From: Stagnihabitans sp039932095
GTDB taxonomy: Bacteria > Pseudomonadota > Alphaproteobacteria > Rhodobacterales > Rhodobacteraceae
Length of the DNA: 54,079 nt
Assembly (NCBI GenBank): GCA_039932095.1
Contig: JBDTQR010000004.1
Span: 1 to 54,079, forward strand
Direction: 5' to 3'
The notes under the pieces were generated by a model. That model made no database searches. It saw nothing but the letters and a program-made list of their open reading frames with translations, and was not told the origin of the DNA. Positions 17,700 to 26,141 of the stretch are shown piece after piece. Made by a program: the position numbers and the translations under genes. The stretch's first letter is position 1. The number at the start of each line of letters is the position of its first letter.

Positions 17700-18986
17700 T
17701 CAGGTCAGGGGCGGCGGCGGCAGGTCGCCAGCGGCGGCGCTGTAATCGACGAGCATCCGGGTGATGGCGGCACGGATCAGGCCGGTGGCGGTGGGTTTCA
17801 CCCGTCCTGCCATGACATCGGGGTAGGACCCGGCGAGATGTTGCGAGATCAGGGGTTCCGGCACTGCGATCTCGCCAAACAGGTCCATCAGATCGGTCAC
17901 GGCTTTGGTCGCCTCGGGCGTGGCCCAGTAGTAGCGAATGCGGTCGGAATAGCTGTAATGTCGTTGCAGATATTGATGCTGCGGCGATCCGGGATAGTAT
18001 TTCGCCCAATTGTCCGGGTTGGCCAGCATCACCCGTTCCATCGTGCCGCGCAGGGGCGCGGGGCGGGTCGGAAACAGCGCATCGGCGATGTGGTCGAGGC
18101 CGTAGAGCGCCTCGCGCAGGGCAAAGGTCAGGCCGGGGCCAACCTTCAATATTGCAAAGCCGTCCTTGACCAGTGCGGCGAGGGCATTGGGGGTCTGGTA
18201 GTCGGTGGAATGGGCCTCATACAGCATGGGCAGGGTATCGAGCGCGGCGACAAGGTCGTGGCTGGCTGCCGGGTCATAGGCGATTACGTTTCCATTGCCG
18301 AATTCGACGCCGGGTTGCACGACAAGGCCGATGACGCGGCCAAAGGCGTCGGAAATTCCTTCACGCGCAAAGGCTTCGGCGTGGACGGCGACGGTGGCGC
18401 GGGCGGCGGCGGGGGTGGTGACGGTGAGATGTTCGACCACCTCCAATGCGCCGCCGGGGATCGGGACTTCGGTGCCGATCACATAGACCGGCGGGCGGCC
18501 AGAGCTATGTGCCTCGGCCACGGCGGCAAGCCGGGCCGAGCGCGTGGCGATGATCGCATCGGACAGCGGGGTCGGGTCGTCGGCACAAGACATGCTGGTA
18601 TCGAGATGCAGTTTCTTGAACCCGGCGGTCGCGTAGGCGGCGATCATCGTGCTGGCCTTGTCCATTGCGATACGGGCGGGCAGGTGTTTCCACGGATTGG
18701 GCCCCAGATGGTCGCCGCCGAGCAGCAGGCGTGAGGTATCAAAGCCTTCGACTGCCGCAATTCGTTCGACAAATCGGCGGAAATCGGCGGGGGTCATGCC
18801 GATGTAGCCGCCGTCCTGATTGACCTGATTGCAAGTTGCCTCGATCAGCACATCCTTGCCTTCGCTGCGACCCAGGGCAAGCGCTGCGCCAATGACCTGC
18901 GGATGAGCCGAGCAAACCGATGTGATCCCGGCATGCCGACCCTGCTTGCGAGCGGGGGCCAAGGCGAGAAGGGAATTCAGGGACAT
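17700..18986 (-). CDS. kbaZ: KbaZ/GatZ/AgaZ-family protein (tagatose-6-phosphate metabolism)
   Basis: The 428-residue protein covers the whole KbaZ/GatZ family: GITSVCSAHPQVIGAAL, LIEATCNQVNQDGGYIGMTP, GGDHLGPNPWK, LDTSMSCADDP and the C-terminal DRIRYYWATPEATKAV stretch. The family was long described as the non-catalytic subunit of tagatose-1,6-bisphosphate aldolase. Work on Agrobacterium GatZ and on AgaZ proposed that it is the tagatose-6-phosphate kinase. No KbaY/GatY class II aldolase gene is visible, so a kinase role fits better here. It is divergent from a DeoR regulator, with operator-like repeats between them. Confidence 0.92.
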   Translation of the reverse strand: MSLNSLLALAPARKQGRHAGITSVCSAHPQVIGAALALGRSEGKDVLIEATCNQVNQDGGYIGMTPADFRRFVERIAAVEGFDTSRLLLGGDHLGPNPWKHLPARIAMDKASTMIAAYATAGFKKLHLDTSMSCADDPTPLSDAIIATRSARLAAVAEAHSSGRPPVYVIGTEVPIPGGALEVVEHLTVTTPAAARATVAVHAEAFAREGISDAFGRVIGLVVQPGVEFGNGNVIAYDPAASHDLVAALDTLPMLYEAHSTDYQTPNALAALVKDGFAILKVGPGLTFALREALYGLDHIADALFPTRPAPLRGTMERVMLANPDNWAKYYPGSPQHQYLQRHYSYSDRIRYYWATPEATKAVTDLMDLFGEIAVPEPLISQHLAGSYPDVMAGRVKPTATGLIRAAITRMLVDYSAAAGDLPPPPLT

Positions 18987-19043
18987 CGTGGTCTCCGGTT
19001 GTTTTGGGCAGCATAGGTGGGCTTTGGTCGATAATCAATCTTG

Positions 19044-19077
19044 AATGATCGAAATTGTGATTGACAATGATCGAAAT
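19044..19077. promoter_or_regulatory. Tandem operator: two copies of AATGATCGAAAT
   Basis: The 12-base sequence AATGATCGAAAT occurs at 19044-19055 and 19066-19077, exactly 22 bases apart (two helical turns), in the gap between the divergent kbaZ and deoR-type genes. On the minus strand each copy reads ATTTCGATCATT, in keeping with the TTTCRTTT-rich operators known for AgaR/DeoR-family proteins. The second copy overlaps the likely regulator promoter, so autorepression and co-control of kbaZ are expected. Confidence 0.65.
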
Positions 19078-19088
19078 GGCGACAGAAT
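19061..19088 (+). promoter_or_regulatory. Candidate sigma-70 promoter of the DeoR-type gene
   Basis: TTGACA at 19061-19066 and CAGAAT at 19083-19088 are separated by 16 bases, about 40 bases before the start codon at 19130. The -35 match is perfect and the -10 is moderate. One operator copy lies within the spacer. Confidence 0.45.
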
Positions 19089-19129
19089 TGCAAAGGGGTG
19101 AGGATTGTGGCCGCGGCACAGGAGATGGC

Positions 19130-19900
19130 ATGAGAGTCGATCGCGTGACGGCCATCCGTCGCCATCTGTTTGCCAAAGGATTTTCCTCGGTCGGCGAGAT
19201 TGCGACGGCCGTGGGCGTTTCGGAGCCGACGGTGCGGCGAGATCTGATCGAGATGGAACAGGCCGGCGATATCGAGCGCAGCCATGGTGGGGCACGGATC
19301 GCCGAGGGCTCGGGCAGCGAGGTCAGGTTCGAGGCACGCGAGCAGATCAATCTGCCGGCCAAACGGGCAATCGGTGAGGTAGCCTATCAGATGCTACGTC
19401 CCGATACGGCAGTGTTTCTTGATGCAGGGACCACGGTTTTGCAGCTGGCGCGGCGGTTGCGGCTGAACCCGCTGCGTTTGCGGGTGTTCACCAATTGCCT
19501 GCCGGTGGCGCAGGTTCTGATGGCGGTGCCAGAGGTGTCGGTCAGCTTGCTGGGCGGGGTGTTGCGGCCGCAGAATGCTTCGCTGGTCGGGGCGTTGGCC
19601 GAGGCGGCGCTGGAGGGGCTGTGGTTTGACCAGCTGTTCCTTGGCGTCGGGGCGATTGCCGGGACGGGCGAAATTTCCGGTGTCGATGAGGCGGAGGCCC
19701 GGCTGAACAACCGGATGCTGAGCCGGACGGCGCAGCTGGTGGTTCTGGCCGATGCCGGCAAGTTTGGCCTGCCGTTGACTTATCGGGTGGCGCGGCTGAC
19801 GGCGGGGATGCAGGTGGTGACGGATCGGTCGCTGAGCGCCGAATGGCAGGGTCGGCTGGTCGATCTGGGCTGCGGGTTGGTGCTGGCGGGAGGGATGTGA
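19130..19900 (+). CDS. DeoR-family transcriptional regulator (AgaR-like)
   Basis: This 256-residue regulator has an N-terminal winged helix (VGEIATAVGVSEPTVRRDL, then IERSHGGARI) and a DeoR sugar-phosphate sensor domain (FLDAGTTVLQLARRL, then VSLLGGVLRPQNASLVG). The ATG at 19130 has GGAG five bases upstream; an earlier in-frame ATG at 19061 lies inside the operator region and is less likely. DeoR proteins usually repress sugar-phosphate genes until a phosphorylated intermediate binds. Its stop overlaps the start of the following kinase gene by one base (TGATG), so regulator and catabolic genes share a transcript. Confidence 0.9.
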   Translation: MRVDRVTAIRRHLFAKGFSSVGEIATAVGVSEPTVRRDLIEMEQAGDIERSHGGARIAEGSGSEVRFEAREQINLPAKRAIGEVAYQMLRPDTAVFLDAGTTVLQLARRLRLNPLRLRVFTNCLPVAQVLMAVPEVSVSLLGGVLRPQNASLVGALAEAALEGLWFDQLFLGVGAIAGTGEISGVDEAEARLNNRMLSRTAQLVVLADAGKFGLPLTYRVARLTAGMQVVTDRSLSAEWQGRLVDLGCGLVLAGGM

Positions 19901-20868
19901 TGGAGCGGGTGCTGGGCCTTGATGGCGGGGGCAGCAAGACGCTGGTCGCCGTGGCCACCCGTGACGGCCAGGTGCTGGCGATGCGGCGCGGGCCCGGGCT
20001 GGACCCGACGGCGGGCGGCGACTGGGAGCGCGACATGGCGGCGATGGTCGATATGGGGCCGGTGGTGGCGGCCGTGTTGGGGTTGCCGTATTTCAGCGAA
20101 GTTCCGGCGATTTCGGCGCGGCAGACGGCTGTGGCGCTGGCGGCTTTGGGGCCCGGGGCCGAGGTGATCAATGACGTGGCGGTGGCGTTCGCGGGGGCTT
20201 TGGGTGGTGGCGAGGGGGTTCTGATCCTGGCGGGCACCGGCTCGATGGGCTGGGCGCGCGGGCCGGCGGGAGTGGTGCGGGTTGGCGGCTGGGGCGATGT
20301 GTTTGGCGACGAGGGTTCGGCTTTCTGGATCGGGCGCGAGGCGCTGGCGCTGGTCAGCCGACAACTGGATGGGCGGGTCGCCGGCGAATTTGCCGATGCG
20401 CTGCTGGCGGAGATGGGGGTGGCGCGCGATGAGTTGATCGACTGGACCTACAGCCAGAGCGCGCCTCGGGCGGCGGTGGCCGGGGTGGCGCGGCATGTGG
20501 CGGCGCTGGCCGCCCGGCCCGAAGCAGCGGCCATCCTGAAGCGGGCGGCGGCCGAGTTGATCCTGCTGGCCGAGGCAGCAGGGCGGACCGCGGGTTTGGC
20601 CCCGGGGTTCCAATGGAGCTATGCTGGCGGGGTGTTTGCCAATGGCGACGTGTTGGGCCATGTGACGGCGGAACTGGGGCCGCCGGTGGCGCCGCGATTG
20701 CCGCCGGTCGGCGGGGCGGTGCTGGCGGCGGCGCGCAAGGCGGGGTGGGACACTGGCCCGGCGTTCGTGGCGACGCTGGTGACCACCTTGCAGGACGCAA
20801 TGCGGTTGGAAACTGAGAGCAATCTGAAGGCAGCGGCAGTCAGCTCCCTTCGCAACTGGAAAGAGTAA
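19900..20868 (+). CDS. BadF/BcrA-family ATPase, probable amino-sugar kinase
   Basis: The 322-residue protein has the ASKHA kinase pattern of the N-acetylglucosamine/glucosamine kinase group: LGLDGGGSKTLVAVAT at the N-terminus, LILAGTGSMGWAR, GGWGDVFGDEGSAFWIGR and a C-terminal WSYAGGVFANGDV stretch. BadF-type kinases such as NagK, and AgaK in PTS-independent galactosamine pathways, phosphorylate the 6-OH of the sugar. No PTS genes are visible, so a cytoplasmic kinase is what such a pathway would need. The gene is translationally coupled to the regulator before it and lies 3 bases from the SIS gene after it. Substrate is not determined. Confidence 0.85.
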   Translation: MERVLGLDGGGSKTLVAVATRDGQVLAMRRGPGLDPTAGGDWERDMAAMVDMGPVVAAVLGLPYFSEVPAISARQTAVALAALGPGAEVINDVAVAFAGALGGGEGVLILAGTGSMGWARGPAGVVRVGGWGDVFGDEGSAFWIGREALALVSRQLDGRVAGEFADALLAEMGVARDELIDWTYSQSAPRAAVAGVARHVAALAARPEAAAILKRAAAELILLAEAAGRTAGLAPGFQWSYAGGVFANGDVLGHVTAELGPPVAPRLPPVGGAVLAAARKAGWDTGPAFVATLVTTLQDAMRLETESNLKAAAVSSLRNWKE

Positions 20869-20871
20869 GAC

Positions 20872-21831
20872 ATGTCGACGATGACAGAAACCGTGATCCG
20901 TGATCAATTCCCGTTCTGGCAGGCTGCCTTGACGCAGGACATGCCGCGGCTGTCGGCTGCGACGATTGTCGTGGTGGGCTGCGGGACGTCCTATTACCTC
21001 GCCCAATCCCTCGCCTGCGCCTACAACGCCGAAGGCCAACGGGCGATTGCAGTGCCCGGGGCGGAATGGGCGCGGCGGCCCGAGAATTATCTGGCGGACT
21101 TCCGGGATATTCTGGTGATGGGACTGTCGCGGTCTGGCACCACGACCGAAACCATTCAGGCGATCGAAGCCAGTCGCAAGCAGGGCTGGGCGACCTTTGC
21201 CATCTCTTGCGTCGAGGATGTGGCGATTTTGCAGGCTGCGGATCGCGGGATCTATCTGCCGACCGATCCGCGTGAAGGGATCGTGATGTCGGTCTCGGCG
21301 TCACTGATGTTGCTGGCGGGGTTGCGGCTGGTGGGGATTTCCCTTGGCAGCGGTCTGGTTGCGGCGGCTGAGGCCGGGCTTGCGGCAATGGCACAGGGGG
21401 CCGGGGCGGTGATCGCGGGGCGCAGTCACTTTGTCTATCTGGGGGCCGGGGCGAATTACGGGATCGCGACCGAGGGGTGCCTGAAGCTGCAGGAGATGAG
21501 CATCACCTACAGCCAGTCTTTCCACCCGCTGGAGTTTCGCCATGGGCCGATCTCATTGATCGACGAGCTCAGTGTCGTGGTGGTGCTGTATTCGGCTGAC
21601 ACCGCTGCGGAAGAGGCGCGGGTCGCCAGGGATGTGCAGGCCAAGGGTGCGCGGGTGATCGGGTTCAACGGGCCGGGCGATTTGCGGATCGATCTGGACA
21701 TCGAAGGGCCGGGCTGGCCTTTGGCGGTGTTGCCAGCGTTGCAGATCATGGGCGAAATGGTGGCCTTGCAGAAAGGCATCAACACTGAAACACCGCGCCA
21801 TCTGACCAAGGTTGTGGTGCTGACCGCCTGA
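20872..21831 (+). CDS. SIS-domain sugar-phosphate isomerase/deaminase (AgaS- or FrlB-like)
   Basis: This 319-residue protein has two SIS domains like the isomerase half of GlmS but no glutaminase domain. Motifs are VVVGCGTSYYLAQSLA, MGLSRSGTTTETIQAIEA, VYLGAGANYGIATEGCLKL and SFHPLEFRHGP. Relatives include AgaS (galactosamine-6-phosphate deaminase/isomerase) and FrlB (fructosamine-6-phosphate deglycase). With a KbaZ homologue nearby, release of ammonia from an amino-sugar phosphate to give a ketose phosphate is the simplest reading. The sequence alone does not separate AgaS from FrlB activity. Confidence 0.85.
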   Translation: MSTMTETVIRDQFPFWQAALTQDMPRLSAATIVVVGCGTSYYLAQSLACAYNAEGQRAIAVPGAEWARRPENYLADFRDILVMGLSRSGTTTETIQAIEASRKQGWATFAISCVEDVAILQAADRGIYLPTDPREGIVMSVSASLMLLAGLRLVGISLGSGLVAAAEAGLAAMAQGAGAVIAGRSHFVYLGAGANYGIATEGCLKLQEMSITYSQSFHPLEFRHGPISLIDELSVVVVLYSADTAAEEARVARDVQAKGARVIGFNGPGDLRIDLDIEGPGWPLAVLPALQIMGEMVALQKGINTETPRHLTKVVVLTA

Positions 21832-21972
21832 TCTCGGCCTTGGAGACGATAGGATTCCGGAGTGGGCCAGGCGGCGTGCCGGGTGTCGGCACGGGCGACA
21901 TTCGGTTTGCAAAGACCTACGCCTTCACTGTGCAATCGAGGCCGCAGGTTTGTGACCTCTGGCGACGTCGAG

Positions 21973-21993
21973 GCCCCGGATCAGGTCCGGGGC
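21973..21993. other. Hairpin in the 299-base leader before the FAD oxidase gene
   Basis: GCCCCGGA and TCCGGGGC form a perfect 8-bp stem with a 5-base loop about 140 bases after the SIS gene. No U-run follows, so it is not a classical terminator; it could trim or attenuate the transcript or be a dispersed palindrome. The rest of 21832-22130 holds no convincing gene, although the frame stays open through it. Confidence 0.4.
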
Positions 21994-22130
21994 GGCGCGG
22001 GTCAGGTGACCCGGGCCGTCGCGGCGTGACTGATCTTGATCAGGATCGACCCTGCGCCCGCCGACGGGCCAAAGCGGGATATTGTGCCTGCCACGACCTG
22101 CGCTATTGTCGCCGAAAATCGGAGGCTTTC

Positions 22131-23333
22131 GTGACGCAACCTGTCCATGCCAGTTATGACGTCGTGATCATCGGAGGGGCGATCATGGGGTCGTCGACGG
22201 CATGGTTTCTATCCGAGAACCCGGACTTTCAGGGCCGGGTTCTGGTGGTGGAGCGTGACCCAAGCTATGCGCAGGCGGCGACGGCGCTGAGCAATTCCTG
22301 CATAAGGCAGCAGTTTTCCACCGAACTGAATGTGCGGATTTCGCAGTTCGGGGCGGCGTTCTTTCAAAGCCTTCCAGAACGGATGCGGGTGGATTACGCG
22401 CCGAAGCTGAAAATACAGAACTTTGGCTATCTCTATCTGGCGAATACTGCAGAGTTTGCCGACAGTCTGCGGGCCTGTCAGCAGGTGCAGGTGGCGGCGG
22501 GGGCGGAAACCCGGCTGCTGACCGCAGATGAGATCAAGGCGGAATATCCCTTTTATGAGGTGGAGGATGTGGTCCTCGGCTCGATCAATACCAAGGATGA
22601 GGGTTATTTCGAAGGCTATACGATGTTCGACTGCTGGCGGAAGCAGGCCCGCACCAGAGGTGTGGAATATGTCACGGATGAGGTGGTGGCGCTTGGCCTG
22701 AACGCGGCAAGGACGCGGGTGGAGACGCTGACATTGGCCTCGGGGGCGGTGGTCTCGGCGGGGCAGGTGGTCAATGCTTCGGGCACGCGGGGCGGCAAGA
22801 TGGCTGCGATGGCCGGGATTGCAATTCCGGTGGAGCCTAGGAAGCGCTTTACCTGGATCATTCAGGCCGAAAAGCTGCTGTCGCGGGAGCTGCCTTTGAC
22901 GATTGACCCGTCGGGCGTGCATATGCGGCAGGACACACGGACCACCTATATGATTGGTGCGCATACCGATGACGATCCTCGGGTCGAGGTGACGGATTTC
23001 ACGATGGATCACGCGATCTGGCAGGACCATGTCTGGCCGACCATCGCCACCCGCATCCCGCAGTTCGAGGCCGTCAAGGTGATCCGCGACTGGGTGGGCC
23101 ATTATGACATGAACCGGCTGGATCAGAACGCGATTGTCGGGCCGCATGACGAGGTGGAGAATTTTCTGTTCCTCAACGGCTTCTCCGGCCACGGTTTGCA
23201 ACAGTCGCCCGCGATGGGGCGCGGGACGGCGGAATGGCTGGTTTATGGCGGCTGGCGGACGCTGGATCTGTCGCCGCTGTCCTATGGCCGGATCGCCCGG
23301 GGTGAGGGCTACCGCGAGGATGCGATTATTTAG
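22131..23333 (+). CDS. FAD-dependent oxidoreductase, DAO/sarcosine-oxidase type (FOXRED1-like)
   Basis: The 400-residue flavoprotein opens with the dinucleotide-binding motif VVIIGGAIMGSSTAWFL and continues with an SNSCIRQQFSTELN segment and a C-terminal FSGHGLQQSPAMGRG motif, the arrangement of glycine/D-amino acid and sarcosine-type oxidases. These oxidise a C-N bond of an amino acid or secondary amine. The GTG at 22131 has a perfect GGAGG five bases upstream and begins right before the FAD motif. The frame is open back to 21840, but that 97-codon extension is Arg/Gly-rich non-protein-like sequence. Its place among amino-sugar genes hints at an amino-linked substrate such as an Amadori compound; this is speculative. 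Confidence 0.85.
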   Translation: MTQPVHASYDVVIIGGAIMGSSTAWFLSENPDFQGRVLVVERDPSYAQAATALSNSCIRQQFSTELNVRISQFGAAFFQSLPERMRVDYAPKLKIQNFGYLYLANTAEFADSLRACQQVQVAAGAETRLLTADEIKAEYPFYEVEDVVLGSINTKDEGYFEGYTMFDCWRKQARTRGVEYVTDEVVALGLNAARTRVETLTLASGAVVSAGQVVNASGTRGGKMAAMAGIAIPVEPRKRFTWIIQAEKLLSRELPLTIDPSGVHMRQDTRTTYMIGAHTDDDPRVEVTDFTMDHAIWQDHVWPTIATRIPQFEAVKVIRDWVGHYDMNRLDQNAIVGPHDEVENFLFLNGFSGHGLQQSPAMGRGTAEWLVYGGWRTLDLSPLSYGRIARGEGYREDAII

Positions 23334-23438
23334 TAATATGGCGTGATTTAGTCGTTGGCCCCGGTTGTCAGTGGCGAAAAGCTGTTCCACTATTGCCGTG
23401 ATCCAGGGCCGCTTCGGCCCAGTATTCAGGAACCCCTC

Positions 23439-24422
23439 ATGACCAAACGCATGGACCAGAAACTGGCCCGCATCCGTTCGGGTGCGTATCAGCCCACCGA
23501 TTTCATCATTGCCGATGCCAAGGACGGCGACATGGCGTTTGGCTGTGCGACGCCGGGCCGCGGGGCGGATGGCAAGATGAAGCCATTGGCGGCGTACCGG
23601 GCGGACATGAAGGCGGTGGTGGAGTCTGGGTTGGTCGACATCATGCTGGTGTCGCTGTCGAGTGCCGAGGTGTTGACGCAGAACGGGGTGTTTGCGGGCA
23701 AGGATGTCACGACGGCGGTAAGGTTGAACGACACCTCCGACATCTGGCAGGCGCGGGGCGGGAATTACCCCAAGACGGCAGCGCTGCCATTCCGGACCGC
23801 GCGGCTGGACCGGGCGCGGGCGATCGCGGATCTGGGGCTCTATGCGATTACCTTCTACAACGATCTGGCGCATGACCGCATGACGCTGGAGGCCTATGCA
23901 AAGTTCCGCGATGAGGCGACGGCGGCGGGGATGCGGCACTTTCTGGAGGTCTTCAACCCGCTGTTTCCGGTGGCCTGCAATGACATGGATTTTGCCACCT
24001 ACAACAATGACTGCATCACGCGCTGTCTGGCGGCGGTGTCGCGGATCGACCGGCCGATTTTTCTGAAAGCAGCCTATAACGGGCCGAAGGCGACGGAGGA
24101 GATTGCGTCCTATGACCCGGAGAACCTGACCTTTGGGGTGCTGGGCGGCGGGGCAGGGACGACGCGGGATTGTCTGGAACTGATCCGGCAGGCCGAGAAA
24201 TATGGCGCGCGGGTGGCACTGTTCGGGCGCAAGATCTACTATTCGGAGAACTCGGTGCTGATGCTGCGGGCGATGCGGCGGGTGATCGAGGAACGGATTT
24301 CGTCGGAAGAGGGGGTCAAGGCCTATCACGGCGATCTGCAGTCGGCCGGGATCACGCCGCATCGGACCTTGGCCGATGATCTGGTGGTGTCGGAAGCCGT
24401 GTTGAAGCCGGGGATTCCGTGA
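23439..24422 (+). CDS. TIM-barrel aldolase-like protein (class I, LacD/DeoC-like)
   Basis: The 327-residue protein has no family I can name with certainty. The pattern IFLKAAYNGPKATEEIA offers a Schiff-base lysine on a barrel strand, and FGVLGGGAGTTRDC with ALFGRKIYYSE looks like the phosphate-binding strands of class I aldolases. An earlier segment, TDFIIADAKDGDMAFG, resembles the first strand with an acidic residue. The ATG at 23439 has AGGA ten bases upstream and a small GC hairpin (23406-23420) in its leader. The next gene, a PfkB kinase, overlaps its stop (GTGA at 24419). Together with KbaZ it could supply the missing tagatose-bisphosphate aldolase step. Activity is inferred only. Confidence 0.6.
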   Translation: MTKRMDQKLARIRSGAYQPTDFIIADAKDGDMAFGCATPGRGADGKMKPLAAYRADMKAVVESGLVDIMLVSLSSAEVLTQNGVFAGKDVTTAVRLNDTSDIWQARGGNYPKTAALPFRTARLDRARAIADLGLYAITFYNDLAHDRMTLEAYAKFRDEATAAGMRHFLEVFNPLFPVACNDMDFATYNNDCITRCLAAVSRIDRPIFLKAAYNGPKATEEIASYDPENLTFGVLGGGAGTTRDCLELIRQAEKYGARVALFGRKIYYSENSVLMLRAMRRVIEERISSEEGVKAYHGDLQSAGITPHRTLADDLVVSEAVLKPGIP

Positions 24423-25429
24423 TCGAACGGCGCGGGTTTCTGACGGCCGGGTGCTGGTGTGTTGACCGCAACATCACCGTACCATTCTGGCCGGGCGAGG
24501 ATGTCGTGGTCCGGGTGTCCGGCAATGAGCGGGCGGGCGGAGGGTCGGCGTGCAATCTGGCCGTCGATATTCGCAAGCTGGACGCGTCGGTGCCAGTATG
24601 GACCACCGGGGTAGTCGGGGCAGACGAAGCGGGGGATTTCCTGAAATCGGTGGCGAAGGCGCATGGCATCGATCATTCGCAACTGGTGCAGTCGGCGGCG
24701 GCGCCGACGCAGGTGACGGACGCCTATATGTCGGCGGCCTCGGGGCGGCGGACCCATGTGCTATTCGAGGGGTCCAACAACCTGCTGTCGCCTGAGAATA
24801 TTGTGACCGAGGGCAGTACCGCGAAGATCTTCCATCTGGGATTGCCGGGGATTCATGCCATCATGGACGCGCCATGGGGGAGCCATGCCAATGGCTGGGC
24901 CGAGGTGTTGCAGCGGGCGCATGGGCTGGGGATGCTGACCAGTTTCGAACTGGTCACGGTATCGCCGGAACGGATTCGCGCGCTGGTTTTGCCGTGTCTG
25001 CCTTATCTGTCGTTGCTGGTGGTGAATGACTTCGAGATCGGCGCGCTGGCCGGAATGGACACGGTGCGGGACGGGGTGACTGACCGGGCAGCGGTGCAGG
25101 CGGCGGCGGAGAAGGTGCTGGCCGTGGGGGCGATGGCGGTGGTGGCGGTGCATTATGTCACAGGGGCCACGCTGGTCTCGCGGCAGGGCGACAGGGTGTT
25201 CAAACCCTCGGTCAAGGTGCCGGAGCAGGCTTTGAAGGGGGCGAATGGCGCCGGCGACGCTTTTGCGGCGGGGTTTCTGTACGGCGTGCATGAGGGCTGG
25301 GCTTACGACCGCTGTCTGCAACTGGCCCATGCCTCTGCCGCCGCCTGTATCCGGACGCCGGGGACCTATGACGGTCTGATGTCGGTGGCGGACTGTCTGG
25401 CGTTGGCGGCGGATTGGGGATGGCGGTAG
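24419..25429 (+). CDS. PfkB-family carbohydrate kinase
   Basis: The 336-residue protein is a ribokinase/PfkB kinase. The N-terminal glycine motif ERAGGGSACNLAVDI and the C-terminal signature GANGAGDAFAAGFLYG, with the catalytic Asp, are both intact. Start is GTG inside the stop of the preceding aldolase-like gene. PfkB enzymes phosphorylate ketose or ketose-phosphate hydroxyls (for example fructose, tagatose-6-phosphate or fructoselysine). If KbaZ is not the kinase of this pathway, this one could be. After it comes a 124-base gap and the TRAP genes, so it may end the catabolic unit. Confidence 0.9.
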   Translation: MIERRGFLTAGCWCVDRNITVPFWPGEDVVVRVSGNERAGGGSACNLAVDIRKLDASVPVWTTGVVGADEAGDFLKSVAKAHGIDHSQLVQSAAAPTQVTDAYMSAASGRRTHVLFEGSNNLLSPENIVTEGSTAKIFHLGLPGIHAIMDAPWGSHANGWAEVLQRAHGLGMLTSFELVTVSPERIRALVLPCLPYLSLLVVNDFEIGALAGMDTVRDGVTDRAAVQAAAEKVLAVGAMAVVAVHYVTGATLVSRQGDRVFKPSVKVPEQALKGANGAGDAFAAGFLYGVHEGWAYDRCLQLAHASAAACIRTPGTYDGLMSVADCLALAADWGWR

Positions 25430-25553
25430 GGCAGCTTGACCCTGATCTTGCCCGGATCTCCGAATCCGCGCCTACGTCAACAGCCACAAGGCGGCATCGA
25501 TGATTGACCGAATCTCTCTGTTCGCCAAGAGTATGCGCGAATTGGGGGGAGCC

Positions 25554-26141
25554 ATGATGTTGAAATTGGCGGCAGCGATCGACCGGGTGACCGAGGTGAT
25601 CGGCAAGACCGTGGGGTGGCTTATTCTGGCGGCGATCCTGCTGAGCGCGGGCAATGCCATCGTTCGCAAGATATTCAACTCGTCCTCCAACGCGTTGCTG
25701 GAGATGCAGTGGTATCTCTACGGCGCGGCCTTTCTACTGGCGGCGGCCTATACGCTGCGGCAAAACGAACATATCCGCATCGACATCGTCTATGGCGCGC
25801 TGTCGCGGCGGACCCAGCACTGGATCGACCTGATCGGCCATGTGCTCTTTCTGATGCCCTTCGTCATTCTGATGGACGTCTATTTCGTACCCTATTTCTT
25901 GCGGTCATACCGGACGGGAGAGTTGTCGAACAATTCTGGCGGGTTGATCCTGTGGCCGGCCAAGGGGTTGCTGCTACTTGGGTTTTTGCTGCTGACGGTG
26001 CAGGGCGTGTCCGAGATCATCAAGAAGATCGCAGTGATGCGCGGCGTGATGCCGGACCCGACGCCCTTCATCTCGGCCCATGAAGCGGCGGAACTTGAGG
26101 GCGCGGAATTGGCCGGGAAGATCGCAGGGGCCAAATCATGA
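25554..26141 (+). CDS. takQ: TRAP transporter small membrane subunit (DctQ/TakQ type)
   Basis: The 195-residue protein has four hydrophobic segments typical of DctQ: VGWLILAAILLSAGNAIVRK, YLYGAAFLLAAAYTL, VLFLMPFVILMDVYFV and LLLLGFLLLTVQGVSEI. The helix-1/2 family element EMQWYLYGAAF and the NEHIRIDI motif are present. The ATG at 25554 follows a GGGGGGA ribosome site; an in-frame ATG at 25500 has none. It overlaps takM by 4 bases. The pairing with a TakP-like binding protein suggests alpha-keto acid import. Confidence 0.9.
   Translation: MMLKLAAAIDRVTEVIGKTVGWLILAAILLSAGNAIVRKIFNSSSNALLEMQWYLYGAAFLLAAAYTLRQNEHIRIDIVYGALSRRTQHWIDLIGHVLFLMPFVILMDVYFVPYFLRSYRTGELSNNSGGLILWPAKGLLLLGFLLLTVQGVSEIIKKIAVMRGVMPDPTPFISAHEAAELEGAELAGKIAGAKS

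Noticed and set aside
21840..22130. N-terminal extension of the FAD oxidase
   Set aside because: The added 97 residues are Arg/Gly-rich and unstructured, while a GTG with perfect GGAGG at 22131 starts just before the FAD motif.
23334..23438. Small GC hairpin (23406-23420) as a terminator or riboswitch
   Set aside because: Stem of only six pairs with no U-run and no conserved aptamer features; kept as a leader hairpin remark only.
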